A stretch of 19,458 nt of DNA from Chloroflexota bacterium (GTDB taxonomy: Bacteria > Chloroflexota > Dehalococcoidia > UBA2979): the NCBI GenBank assembly GCA_027592975.1, contig JAQCJS010000001.1:1-19458 (forward strand), written 5' to 3'. The notes under the pieces are model-generated. The model made no database searches and was not told where the DNA came from. It saw only the letters and a program-made list of their open reading frames with translations. Position numbers and translations under genes: made by a program. This document shows, piece after piece, positions 1-7,442 of the stretch; the stretch's first letter is position 1; every line of letters starts with the position of its first letter.

Positions 1-51
1 CTCACGGAGCGACTCGTAGCGATCGAGGGCGGTCGGGGTCTCGCTAGCCAC
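1..51 (-). CDS. Probable N-terminus of NuoF-type NADH-binding subunit (partial)
   Basis: A GTG at 51-49 opens a frame that runs without a stop to the left edge (17 codons, beginning VASETPTALDRYESLRE). It overlaps the last codons of the nuoE-like gene, the usual tight arrangement of a nuoE-nuoF pair. The visible residues contain no diagnostic motif; the FMN, NADH and 4Fe-4S motifs would lie outside the window. The NuoF identity is inferred from position behind NuoE and from the fact that NuoF-type proteins often begin with a short helix of the 'YxxLR' kind. It could be any other downstream gene. Confidence 0.45.
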   Translation of the reverse strand, partial: MASETPTALDRYESLRE

Positions 52-589
52 GGACGGCCTCCCCCTGCGCCGCAGTAACGGCTGCGTCCAGGTCGCCGCC
101 GTCGCGGATGGCCCGCGCCATCCGGATCGCCCGCGCTGCCGTCAGATTACCGACGACCACCTGTGCGTGCGTCTCGTGCTGTTCGAGCCAGACCATCGGC
201 GCGAGTTCGCAGGTGCCGATGCACTGGCCGAGCAGCATGCCCGCGCGTCCGTCCTCCGACGACTCGTTGAAGTCCTCCACGCCGAGGGTGGCCATCACCG
301 CGTCGCGAATACCGTTCGCGTTGCGCAGGCGGCAGGCCGGGCCCGAGCACCAGCGGACCTGTGTGCGCGGCGGCGGCTCGAAGCGGAACTCCTCGTAGTA
401 AGAGGCGGCACCGTAGACGATGGCGGGGAACATATCGAGCTGCTCGGCCACCACGTGTAGGGCCTCACTGCTCAGGTACCCGAACTCGTGCTGGATGCGG
501 TGGAGCGACGCCAGCAGGTCGCCGTTGTTGGGCCGCAGATCCGCGATCAGAGCCCGGATGCGGAGCTTGGATTCGGTCTCCAGCGGCAT
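44..589 (-). CDS. nuoE: NuoE-like 2Fe-2S (thioredoxin-fold) subunit of an NADH-oxidising complex
   Basis: This is a complex-I 24-kDa/NuoE-family protein of 181 residues. It carries one 2Fe-2S cluster that sits beside the FMN subunit and takes part in electron transfer from NADH in the cytoplasm. Counting from GTG 595 (subtract 2 for the chosen start), the ligands are C83 and C88 (WCSGPACR, Cx4C) and C125 and C129 (GQCIGTCELAP, Cx3C), the family pattern. The N-terminal half has the usual helical region (LHRIQHEFGYLS) and a Y-rich stretch near 61-67. The longest frame begins at GTG 595, but the Shine-Dalgarno GGAGG at 600-596 abuts that GTG and is 6 nt from ATG 589, so ATG 589 is preferred. No nuoD lies upstream; the neighbour is a flavoprotein gene. 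The subunit may thus belong to a complex I fragment, an NAD-linked formate dehydrogenase or a hydrogenase rather than a complete nuo operon. Confidence 0.9.
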   Translation of the reverse strand: MPLETESKLRIRALIADLRPNNGDLLASLHRIQHEFGYLSSEALHVVAEQLDMFPAIVYGAASYYEEFRFEPPPRTQVRWCSGPACRLRNANGIRDAVMATLGVEDFNESSEDGRAGMLLGQCIGTCELAPMVWLEQHETHAQVVVGNLTAARAIRMARAIRDGGDLDAAVTAAQGEAVRG

Positions 590-595
590 GGGCAC

Positions 596-601
596 CCTCC
601 C
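596..601 (-). promoter_or_regulatory. Shine-Dalgarno of nuoE deciding the start
   Basis: The minus strand reads GGGAGG here, followed by GTGCCC and then ATG at 589. The 6-nt spacer to ATG is optimal, whereas the GTG at 595-593 would directly touch the motif. This moves the start two codons downstream of the longest frame. Confidence 0.7.
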
Positions 602-606
602 GACCC

Positions 607-627
607 ACGCGGAGACACGCTCCGCGT
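607..627 (-). promoter_or_regulatory. Hairpin in the nuoE leader
   Basis: A perfect 8-bp inverted repeat (ACGCGGAG / CTCCGCGT) with a 5-nt loop lies 5 bases upstream of the nuoE Shine-Dalgarno. It has no T-run after it on the minus strand, so a simple intrinsic terminator is unlikely. A second, mutually exclusive pairing is possible between GACACG at 614-619 and CGTGTC at 634-639. It may be a DNA operator, an mRNA structure near the ribosome site, or chance in GC-rich DNA. Confidence 0.45.
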
Positions 628-643
628 TCGTGACGTGTCCCGC

Positions 644-672
644 AATCTACCAGCGCGCCCCGCTCGGGTCGA
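644..672 (-). promoter_or_regulatory. Candidate sigma70-type promoter for nuoE
   Basis: On the minus strand TCGACC (672-667, 4/6 to TTGACA) and TAGATT (649-644, 4/6 to TATAAT) are separated by exactly 17 nt. Transcription would begin near the A at 638, giving a leader of about 49 nt that contains the hairpin at 607-627. It lies in the only sizeable gap (590-679) between the flavoprotein gene and nuoE, consistent with a separate transcription unit. Each hexamer match is only moderate. Confidence 0.4.
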
Positions 673-679
673 GACGGCG

Positions 680-2041
680 CTATGCGCCCGCCCCGTTGTG
701 GTCGCTCTCCACAAGCGCCGCCACACGTCGTCCCATCCGCAGCGAGTAGTTCTGGCCGCGGTCCTCCGGGTAGATTTGCGTCGTGTTCGCGAGGTAGAGC
801 CCCGCGATCGGCGTCCGATGCGGCGGGATGATCTCGTGGTAGCCGAGACGGACCACCGGCTGGCCGGCACGGTCGCGATAGATCCACTGGTCCCGGATCC
901 AGGCGCGGTCGAACGCCGGGCTGATCCGCCGGATCCACGGTTCATACAGGTCCAGGATCTCGTCGATGCTCATCCGTGACATCGGGTCGTCCGGGCTCAT
1001 GTAGTCCGAGAAGTACACGATGTGGTTGCCGCCGTAGGTCTCGGCCGGGATGAAGTTCGTCTGCTCCACGGCGACGACGAACGGCGCATCGTCGTCCGTC
1101 ATCGTCAGCCAGTAGATCGCCGAGAGTGGCCGATCGAGCGCGAGCACCAGGACTGTCGCCCACTGGTACTGCACCGCGTCCAGCATCGACGCGTACTGTG
1201 CGCCCGCCGGCCCCTCGGCATCGAGCCCTGGCACGATGCGGCGGAACAGCCCGGAGGGCGTCGTCGCCAGCACCGCGTCCGCGCGATCCTCGCGGCCATC
1301 CGGCAGCCGCACTCCAACCGCGCGGCCGTCCTCCACGATCACCTGCTCCACCGGCGATCCGGCGGTCAGCATGCCACCGCGCGACCGACAGGCCGCGACA
1401 AGGCCGTCCACGAGCCGTCCGAACGAGCCGCGGAGGTAACCCAGTTGCTCATTCGCCAGCAGACTCCCGACGAGCGGGAGGCCGCCTTTCGGGCGGCTGG
1501 CGAAGCGGAGATAGATCTTTCCCCAGAACCAGACCATCGAGACGTCCTCGGCATGCTCCGAGAACTTCGCCCGCAGCAGCGGTCCCCACACCCGCTCGTA
1601 CCCCTCGGCGCCGACGCGCGAGCGGATCCACTCCGCAGCACGTGTGCCCTCGTATCGGCGGTAGTCGTGCACCCGACGGAGCCACAGCGCCGTCAGGCCG
1701 AGCCGGAGCCGCGAGAGCAGCGAGACGCGGTCGAACCGCAGGAGGTCCAGCGCACCGACGAATGGGTAGTTCTTCCCGGCTGCGTGCAGCCCGACGTTCG
1801 AGTCGATCCACGCGACCTCATCCGTCAGCCCGAGCTCGTCGAGGATCGCGATCGCCTCCGAGTCCGACTGGAACAGGTGGTGGTAAAAGATCTCCACCCG
1901 CTCGCCACCGACTTCGAACGTGCGCACCTGCCCGCCGAACTCGGGGCTGGCCTCGTACAGGGCCACCTCGTGGCCGCGCTTCAGCAGCTCGTACGCCGCG
2001 CCGAGGCCGGCCATCCCGCCGCCGATGACGATGACTTTCAT
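680..2041 (-). CDS. FAD-dependent oxidoreductase, amine oxidase/protoporphyrinogen oxidase-like
   Basis: This is a 453-residue flavoprotein of the amine oxidase/HemY/phytoene desaturase-like superfamily. Residues 3-14 form the dinucleotide-binding loop (VIVIGGGMAGLG), E30 is the acidic residue expected to hold the adenosine ribose, and FGGQVRT at 35-41 follows as the usual second FAD contact. FYHHLFQSD near 52-60 is a recurring motif of this subgroup. Around 415-435, GLYLANTTQIYPEDRG is the C-terminal FAD-contact region. It is a soluble protein with no signal peptide. The substrate cannot be read from the sequence. Because it is the last gene of a membrane cassette (18 bp behind the flippase-like gene, with GAGG upstream of ATG 2041), oxidation or isomerisation of a lipid carrier or sugar is a reasonable guess. 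A haem or carotenoid role is not supported by any neighbour. Confidence 0.85.
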   Translation of the reverse strand: MKVIVIGGGMAGLGAAYELLKRGHEVALYEASPEFGGQVRTFEVGGERVEIFYHHLFQSDSEAIAILDELGLTDEVAWIDSNVGLHAAGKNYPFVGALDLLRFDRVSLLSRLRLGLTALWLRRVHDYRRYEGTRAAEWIRSRVGAEGYERVWGPLLRAKFSEHAEDVSMVWFWGKIYLRFASRPKGGLPLVGSLLANEQLGYLRGSFGRLVDGLVAACRSRGGMLTAGSPVEQVIVEDGRAVGVRLPDGREDRADAVLATTPSGLFRRIVPGLDAEGPAGAQYASMLDAVQYQWATVLVLALDRPLSAIYWLTMTDDDAPFVVAVEQTNFIPAETYGGNHIVYFSDYMSPDDPMSRMSIDEILDLYEPWIRRISPAFDRAWIRDQWIYRDRAGQPVVRLGYHEIIPPHRTPIAGLYLANTTQIYPEDRGQNYSLRMGRRVAALVESDHNGAGA

Positions 2042-2059
2042 CCGTCCATCCTCACCGCG

Positions 2060-3097
2060 TCAGCCGTCCCCGTCGAGCCGCGCCGGCAGGGGCGATCCCT
2101 CCGGTGGCCCGTCGGAGACCTCGTCGATGCGCACGGCCAGCGTGCGCAGCCCCAGCCCGTGGACCCAGAGCAGCACGAGGCCGGCGACCGCCACCGGCAG
2201 CAGCACGCTCAGGTGGAGGACGATCGCGAACGCGGTGCCAGTCGCGACGGGCACGCCGGCCCGTACGACCACCTCGCGCGCGAAGTACTCGTACGGGCCG
2301 ATGCCGCCGGAGGTGCTGGGCGCCGCCATCGAGAGGTTCGCGGCGCCGCAGACGCCGAAGTAGATGCCTGGATGCAATCCGAGGCCGAATGCCTGTCCCA
2401 CCGCCCACGCCGACAGTGCCTCCAGCGACCAGGAGAGCACGGTCAGGCTCATGACGACGCCCCACGCCCGCGTCGTCGCCATCGGCGCGAGGCCGGTGCG
2501 GAACCGATCCGCCCACCCCGCTGCCCGCACGCGGATGCGCGCCGGGGCGAGCCGCAGTGCCACCTCCGTCAGGCGGTCACCCGTACGGGGCCGCATCGAC
2601 ACCAGCGCGAGCAACGCGGTGAGCGCCAGGAACCCGCCGCCCACCAGCGCCGCGAAGAGCCGCAGCGGCGCCGTCCCACCGGCGAAGGCGATGGCAGCCG
2701 CGAGGAAGAGGGCCAGGACGAGCCCATCGAGGACCCGCTCGACGAAGATCGTGCCCAGCACGGCGAGGCCGGAGACGCCGCGGCGGCGCTTCAGAAGGAC
2801 GGCCCGCACGATCTCGCCGGTGCGGGCGGGCAGGACGTTGTTGGCCGCGAGGCCGATGACCATGAGGGAAGTCGCCTCCGACAGTGGCACGTCGCAGATC
2901 GGGCGCAGGATCGCGCGCCACCGCAACGCCCGCACGGCGATCCCGGCCGCGAACAGGGCGAGCGCCACGACCATCCACGCGAGGTCGATGCCACGGACCG
3001 CGTCGGCCACCTCGTCGCGGTCAACCTGCCCCAGGAGCAGCGTGATGAATGCGACGCTGACCGCCAGGCCGATCGGGATGCGGAGGCGGCTCATCAT
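2060..3097 (-). CDS. Lysylphosphatidylglycerol synthase TM-region/flippase-like membrane protein (UPF0104)
   Basis: A 345-residue polytopic inner-membrane protein with about eight hydrophobic segments. It matches the LPG-synthase transmembrane/UPF0104 family: an arginine-rich RALRWRAIL at 56-64, the hallmark NNVLPARTGEIVR at 86-98, FVERVLDG near 117-124 and GGIGPYEYF near 264-272. Family members include the lipid-flipping half of MprF and proteins often encoded beside glycosyltransferases. No aminoacyl-transfer (C-terminal MprF) domain is present, so it is more likely a lipid or lipid-sugar translocator than a lysyl transferase. ATG 3097 overlaps the stop of the upstream gene as ATGA, indicating translational coupling. 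An in-frame ATG at 3094 is an equally possible start. Confidence 0.88.
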   Translation of the reverse strand: MMSRLRIPIGLAVSVAFITLLLGQVDRDEVADAVRGIDLAWMVVALALFAAGIAVRALRWRAILRPICDVPLSEATSLMVIGLAANNVLPARTGEIVRAVLLKRRRGVSGLAVLGTIFVERVLDGLVLALFLAAAIAFAGGTAPLRLFAALVGGGFLALTALLALVSMRPRTGDRLTEVALRLAPARIRVRAAGWADRFRTGLAPMATTRAWGVVMSLTVLSWSLEALSAWAVGQAFGLGLHPGIYFGVCGAANLSMAAPSTSGGIGPYEYFAREVVVRAGVPVATGTAFAIVLHLSVLLPVAVAGLVLLWVHGLGLRTLAVRIDEVSDGPPEGSPLPARLDGDG

Positions 3098-5049
3098 GGC
3101 TGGCCGCCCGGGGCCACGGTCCGGGGGAGGTACATCTCAGCCCTCAGTTCGCCGATGACGTCGGCGTCGCCGCGCCAGAGCAAGAACTCGAACCAGTCCG
3201 ACACCAGCTCCCCCTCGCGAACACTCTCCCAGAGCGAGCGCAGCGTCGTCGAACGATAGCCCGCCTCGGCGAACCACCACCGGTGCACGTACGGTTCCGC
3301 GGACTCGTACTCCATCAAGAGCGCCCCATCGAGGGGCATCGAGCCTTCGAGCACGAAGACCACATCCGTGGGGCGCAGAGCATCTGCGGTCAGGCCCTCG
3401 CCGTCGACATACGCCATCGGCAGTCCACGGAGATACCAGGCCCACGGCCACGTCATCGACTGCTCGGTGTGGACGGCCACGCGAGCCGCACCGCCGGACT
3501 CAACGAGGGCGCGCACCCGCTCGGCGAGCAGCGGCACCTGAGGTGACGTCTGGACGTAGATCAGCGGTTCCACGGGCGTGTCCGGATGCACCCGGTTCAG
3601 CCCCCAGTCCGTGCGCACGGTGAGCGCAAGGAGTAGTCCGAGCGCGGTGACCAGCACCGAGCCAGCGGCCCAGCGCCACGCGGCCCCTCGCCCCGCCTGC
3701 ATCGCCGCAACCACACCCGGGAGGGCCCCGCCGAGGACATGCGCCGCGAGGAAGGCCAGCGGCAACGCGAGGTGCACCGTCAGCCATGGCATCTTCTCGC
3801 CGGCATAACTCAGGCCCACGAACGTCGCGGAGAACCAGAAGAGCAGGAGCGCGCCCAGCCAGTCGCGCCGGCGCAGCACGATCCACACGCCGCCGAGGAG
3901 TGCAGGCAGCAGGACAAGCGATTCGTACAGGCTCAGCATCCAGATGTAGTAGAACCATGGCTGGTTGCCGCGGGCCACTCCCTGCTGGTCGATCCAGTAG
4001 TCGAGGGATGTCCAGAAGATCCCTGCGATCCCGTCGAGGTTCGTCCCGAACGTCGTGTACAGCGGCACGAGGATGGCGATGGCGGTCACGCAGCACACGG
4101 CCCACCGGCCCGCCGACCACGCCACACCGATTGCCGTGGCGATCACCAGTGCAACCGCCACCGTACCGAACGCCAGCAGGCGTTCCGCGTCGACATCGGG
4201 CGTGACATCGAAGGCTCGCAACGGGATCAGTACCGCCGCGGAAAGCAGCGGGATCACGAGGGCGATGGCCAGCACGAGGAGGTCCATGCTGCGGGGACGG
4301 TCATCCCAGCCGCGTCGTACGCGGAGGCCTCGCAGCGCGGGCCAGCCGACCGCGATGACCCAGGCGACTGGCAAGAGGAGTCCACCAGCCCGGGCCTGCT
4401 CACGCCACGAAGCAGACTCGCCGCGGGCGCGTCGCGGCTCCCAGAACAGGTCGTGCGCGACGCAGGCGTTCAGGTAGAGCAGCAGGACGGCCGTGATCAG
4501 GTAGCCGGTCTCCTTCGCCGCGAACTGCAGGGCGAACGCCGCCGAGTACACGACGAGCGGCCGCATCCCGCCGGTACGCCGGTACTCGAGGATCGCCCAG
4601 ACCATCAGCACGGTGAACAGCGCGACGAAGGGTTCATTCCGCGCGAAACGGGCGTAGTAGAGGATCGATGGCGAGAGCAAGAGCAGCGCGCTCGCGATTA
4701 CGACCGCCGGCCCGTTCATCCACCGGCGGAAGAGCAGCGGCGTCGCGACGAGCGCCGTCCCGGCCAGGGCATGCGGCAGGCGGCCGATGAACTCCGAATC
4801 CCCGAAGAGTTTGAAGAACGCCGCGATCAGGTGGAACTGGAGCGGTCCATGCATCAGCGGGTGGTGTTCATACCCGCGGCCCTCAGACAGGTGCCACGAG
4901 TAGTACAGGTGGAGCGATTCGTCGTGGTGGGCCGCGCGGAGATCGAGGCCAGCGACCCGCGTTACGAGCGCCACGCCTGTGAGCACGATCACGGCCCATG
5001 TCACCGCGTCGAGTGCGCGCACCCGGGTGAGGACATCTGACCCGCTCAA
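3094..5049 (-). CDS. Agl23-type GT-C membrane protein (TIGR03663, GT39/PMT-like)
   Basis: A 651-residue integral membrane protein with a dozen or so hydrophobic helices. It has the features known for TIGR03663 ('flippase activity-associated protein Agl23'), related to PMT/GT39 glycosyltransferases: an invariant acidic DE (D43-E44 in HHDESLH) in the first periplasmic loop, HGP at 67-69 and conserved arginines (R31; FARNEPF further on). EKMPW before the last helices is also typical. The long hydrophilic C-terminal part (about 480-651) is probably extracytoplasmic. GT-C enzymes use polyprenyl-phosphate sugars, so transfer of a sugar at the outer face of the membrane is inferred, not shown. The start is TTG 5049, overlapping the TGA of the YYY gene (TTGA). 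A GTG nine codons further in is an alternative. Confidence 0.85.
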   Translation of the reverse strand: MSGSDVLTRVRALDAVTWAVIVLTGVALVTRVAGLDLRAAHHDESLHLYYSWHLSEGRGYEHHPLMHGPLQFHLIAAFFKLFGDSEFIGRLPHALAGTALVATPLLFRRWMNGPAVVIASALLLLSPSILYYARFARNEPFVALFTVLMVWAILEYRRTGGMRPLVVYSAAFALQFAAKETGYLITAVLLLYLNACVAHDLFWEPRRARGESASWREQARAGGLLLPVAWVIAVGWPALRGLRVRRGWDDRPRSMDLLVLAIALVIPLLSAAVLIPLRAFDVTPDVDAERLLAFGTVAVALVIATAIGVAWSAGRWAVCCVTAIAILVPLYTTFGTNLDGIAGIFWTSLDYWIDQQGVARGNQPWFYYIWMLSLYESLVLLPALLGGVWIVLRRRDWLGALLLFWFSATFVGLSYAGEKMPWLTVHLALPLAFLAAHVLGGALPGVVAAMQAGRGAAWRWAAGSVLVTALGLLLALTVRTDWGLNRVHPDTPVEPLIYVQTSPQVPLLAERVRALVESGGAARVAVHTEQSMTWPWAWYLRGLPMAYVDGEGLTADALRPTDVVFVLEGSMPLDGALLMEYESAEPYVHRWWFAEAGYRSTTLRSLWESVREGELVSDWFEFLLWRGDADVIGELRAEMYLPRTVAPGGQP

Positions 5050-7430
5050 CGTGAAGCCGACCCTGTCCCCTGCACCGCCGCGGGTACCTCGAAGACCTGC
5101 GTTACGCCCTCCTCGAACACGACCGGCCAGCCGGACTGGACGATGGCGGGCACCGGCCCGAACGCGATCCGCTCCGCGTTCCCGACGAGGACGTGCGTGA
5201 CCCCCCAGTCCCGCGCAGCACGGTCGCGTGCGTCATCGCCACCGACGTAGATCGCCGCCACGGCCGCGCGGCGATCCGCCTCCCGCACTTCGGCACGCCA
5301 CTGTCGCTCGTGGCCAGGCCATCCGAGGATCGTGGGCACACCGGTGAACGCAGAGAACCGGTTCCCGTCCCCGTACGACTCCCCCACCGCCTCGACCACG
5401 ACGTGACGGGCGGGGTCCAGGGAGGCCGCCCCCCACTCGATGGCGGCAAGGAGTCCATCGCCACGGTGCTCAAGGTGGGCAGTCGCGCTCAGACCGGGGT
5501 CCTGACCCTCGCGCCCGCGCGCGACGGCCATCAGGGGCGGCGTCACCGTCGAGGCCACCCAGAGCACACCGGCGCTCAGGAATGCCACCCTCGCAACTAC
5601 TCCCGGGCAGCCGCGAGCCGTCGCCCGCACGCCGACCGCGGCGCTACGCGACTCCAGACATCGGTCGATCCCCATCGCTGCGAGCGCACCTCCCGCGACG
5701 GCCGCGATCATCCATCCATGGAACCAGTACTTGAAAACAGTGTTCAACCGGCCCGTGAACTGATCGTCGATGTGGACGAACTCGGTCGCCAGCAACACCC
5801 CGCCAGCAGCGGCCAGCAGCCACAACGCCGTCGCCTGACCTCGATGCTGCCGCGCTGACCAGGTCACGCTGAGACCGAGCCACACGATGCCCGCGACGAG
5901 GAGCAGGACCACCGCCCAGCCCCAGCCGCGGTGCCAGACATCGCCGGCATCCCCCCCACCAACCATCGCCCCGACCCACGCAAGGGGGAGCATGGCGGCG
6001 ATGGCGACAAGCGCGAGCGGGCGCGAGTTCGATACTCGTTGGGGGCGTGCGAGGAGCAGCGCACCGACGATGCCGGGGAGCAATACCGGTACCCAGAACA
6101 GCAGCCAGCGCGGCAGATCAGATGCCTCGCCACGGACGAACGCAAAGCCGAGTGGCGCCGGGTCGAGGCTCGCGAGGAACGGTGCGGCCAGCAGCAGCCC
6201 GCCGAGCGTCGGCAACGCCGCCCAGCGCACGACGGGCAGGGCCGCGGTATGCAGCGGCCACCCGGCCCGCGTCGCCGCCCACCATCCACCGGCAGCCCAG
6301 ATCCCGCCGTACGACAGCACGTCCCACGAGTTGGTCATCGTGAGCGCCGCGAACAACGCCGACGTCAGGAGCAGTAGGTCCGGGTGGACGAGCCAGTGCC
6401 GCCACGAAATCGTCGCGGTGCCGGCGGACGCCTGCACGCCGAGTGCCAGCGCAGCGACGCCCAGCGGGAGCGCGAGCAGATGCGGGTGCGGGTCGCCGAG
6501 GATCAGCGAGAATGCGGGGTACTCGCTGATCGCATCCGGCAAGACGCGTGTCGTCGGCCACCACCACCAGTACGCCTCGGGCACGATGGCTTCGGCGCCG
6601 CCACTCGATGGGATGCCCGGGACGCCCAGCCGCGCCCAGAGTGACGCCGAGCCGACGCCGTTCGCTGCGAGCACCTGCACGAGACCGGCCAACGGCGCCA
6701 CCAGCAACAGTCCCGTCGCCGCGATACCGCCCGCAAGGATCAGCAATCGGCGTCGCACGGCGCGCGCACCCGGCACCGCGTCCATCCGCACGATGTCCAT
6801 CGCCAGCCCGGCAGCGGCGGCGGCAGCCATCGCACCCACGGTCGCGGTCGCGAGGTTGAAGGCCTCTGCGGGTGACGCCCCCGCGAGGCGAGCGAGGTGG
6901 TCCATCTGCACCTGGCCGAGGTGGTAGTACGAGACCCGCTCGCCGGCCGCCCACGGGTCGAGCGGCGGGAACTCCTGCGTGCGGTGCACGGCTGTCATGA
7001 GCATGAGGTCGGCGGGCTTCTCGGTCCCCCACGCATCGGGCGCCTGCATCCGCACGAGGAGCACCACGATGAACAATGCCGCCGCGAGCGCCTCCACGGC
7101 CGCGAACTCACGCCAGCGTGCCAGCAGGGATCGCGGGATCTGGGGCCAGACAATCCCCGCCGCCAGACTCACCAACGCGATGAGGCCGAGTGACGACACC
7201 ACGGCAGCCGTGCCGTACGGGAGCGGCGTCAGGTGCACGATCAGCCACGTCAGAAGGGCGACGAGCGCCAGCCCGAGCGGCCTCGCGACGTGCAGCCCTC
7301 GCGATGCGAGGCCGGAGAAGAGCGTCGCTGCGGGCACCACACCGACGGCGGTCACGAGGAGCATCGCGAGATACCACGCAACTGCGTGGCCCACGCCGCT
7401 GCTCAGCAACTCGCCGGGCCATGTCGCCAT
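5046..7430 (-). CDS. DUF2298 / Chlor_Arch_YYY integral membrane protein
   Basis: A very hydrophobic 794-residue protein with roughly 15 membrane helices, the single-domain form of TIGR03662/DUF2298 (usual length 700-900). Family motifs in order: GTEKPADLM at 135-143, FPPLDPW at 154-160, the name-giving tyrosine motif at 168-172 (here YYHLG instead of YYYxG), EYPAFS...GDPHPH around 300-320, a conserved NTVFKYWFHGW near 555, and FTGVPTILGWPGHERQW towards the C-terminus. The function of the family is undetermined; the DxHPH and EKP motifs face the same side in models of GT-C enzymes, so a glycosyltransferase-like role with the following Agl23-type protein is plausible. It starts at ATG 7430, 12 bp behind ftsY, with no strong Shine-Dalgarno, and overlaps the next gene by 4 nt. 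Confidence 0.88.
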   Translation of the reverse strand: MATWPGELLSSGVGHAVAWYLAMLLVTAVGVVPAATLFSGLASRGLHVARPLGLALVALLTWLIVHLTPLPYGTAAVVSSLGLIALVSLAAGIVWPQIPRSLLARWREFAAVEALAAALFIVVLLVRMQAPDAWGTEKPADLMLMTAVHRTQEFPPLDPWAAGERVSYYHLGQVQMDHLARLAGASPAEAFNLATATVGAMAAAAAAGLAMDIVRMDAVPGARAVRRRLLILAGGIAATGLLLVAPLAGLVQVLAANGVGSASLWARLGVPGIPSSGGAEAIVPEAYWWWWPTTRVLPDAISEYPAFSLILGDPHPHLLALPLGVAALALGVQASAGTATISWRHWLVHPDLLLLTSALFAALTMTNSWDVLSYGGIWAAGGWWAATRAGWPLHTAALPVVRWAALPTLGGLLLAAPFLASLDPAPLGFAFVRGEASDLPRWLLFWVPVLLPGIVGALLLARPQRVSNSRPLALVAIAAMLPLAWVGAMVGGGDAGDVWHRGWGWAVVLLLVAGIVWLGLSVTWSARQHRGQATALWLLAAAGGVLLATEFVHIDDQFTGRLNTVFKYWFHGWMIAAVAGGALAAMGIDRCLESRSAAVGVRATARGCPGVVARVAFLSAGVLWVASTVTPPLMAVARGREGQDPGLSATAHLEHRGDGLLAAIEWGAASLDPARHVVVEAVGESYGDGNRFSAFTGVPTILGWPGHERQWRAEVREADRRAAVAAIYVGGDDARDRAARDWGVTHVLVGNAERIAFGPVPAIVQSGWPVVFEEGVTQVFEVPAAVQGTGSASR

Positions 7431-7442
7431 CGCGAGGCCGGG

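Noticed and set aside
1022..3259. 745-codon open frame on the plus strand
   Set aside because: It lies antisense to two well-supported genes (flavoprotein and flippase-like), its product is an Arg/His/Gln/Pro-rich string with no domain, and such long shadow frames are expected in codon-biased high-G+C DNA.
3739..5040. 433-codon plus-strand frame opposite the Agl23-type gene
   Set aside because: It is a low-complexity charged product mirroring the membrane gene on the other strand, with no ribosome site or motif.
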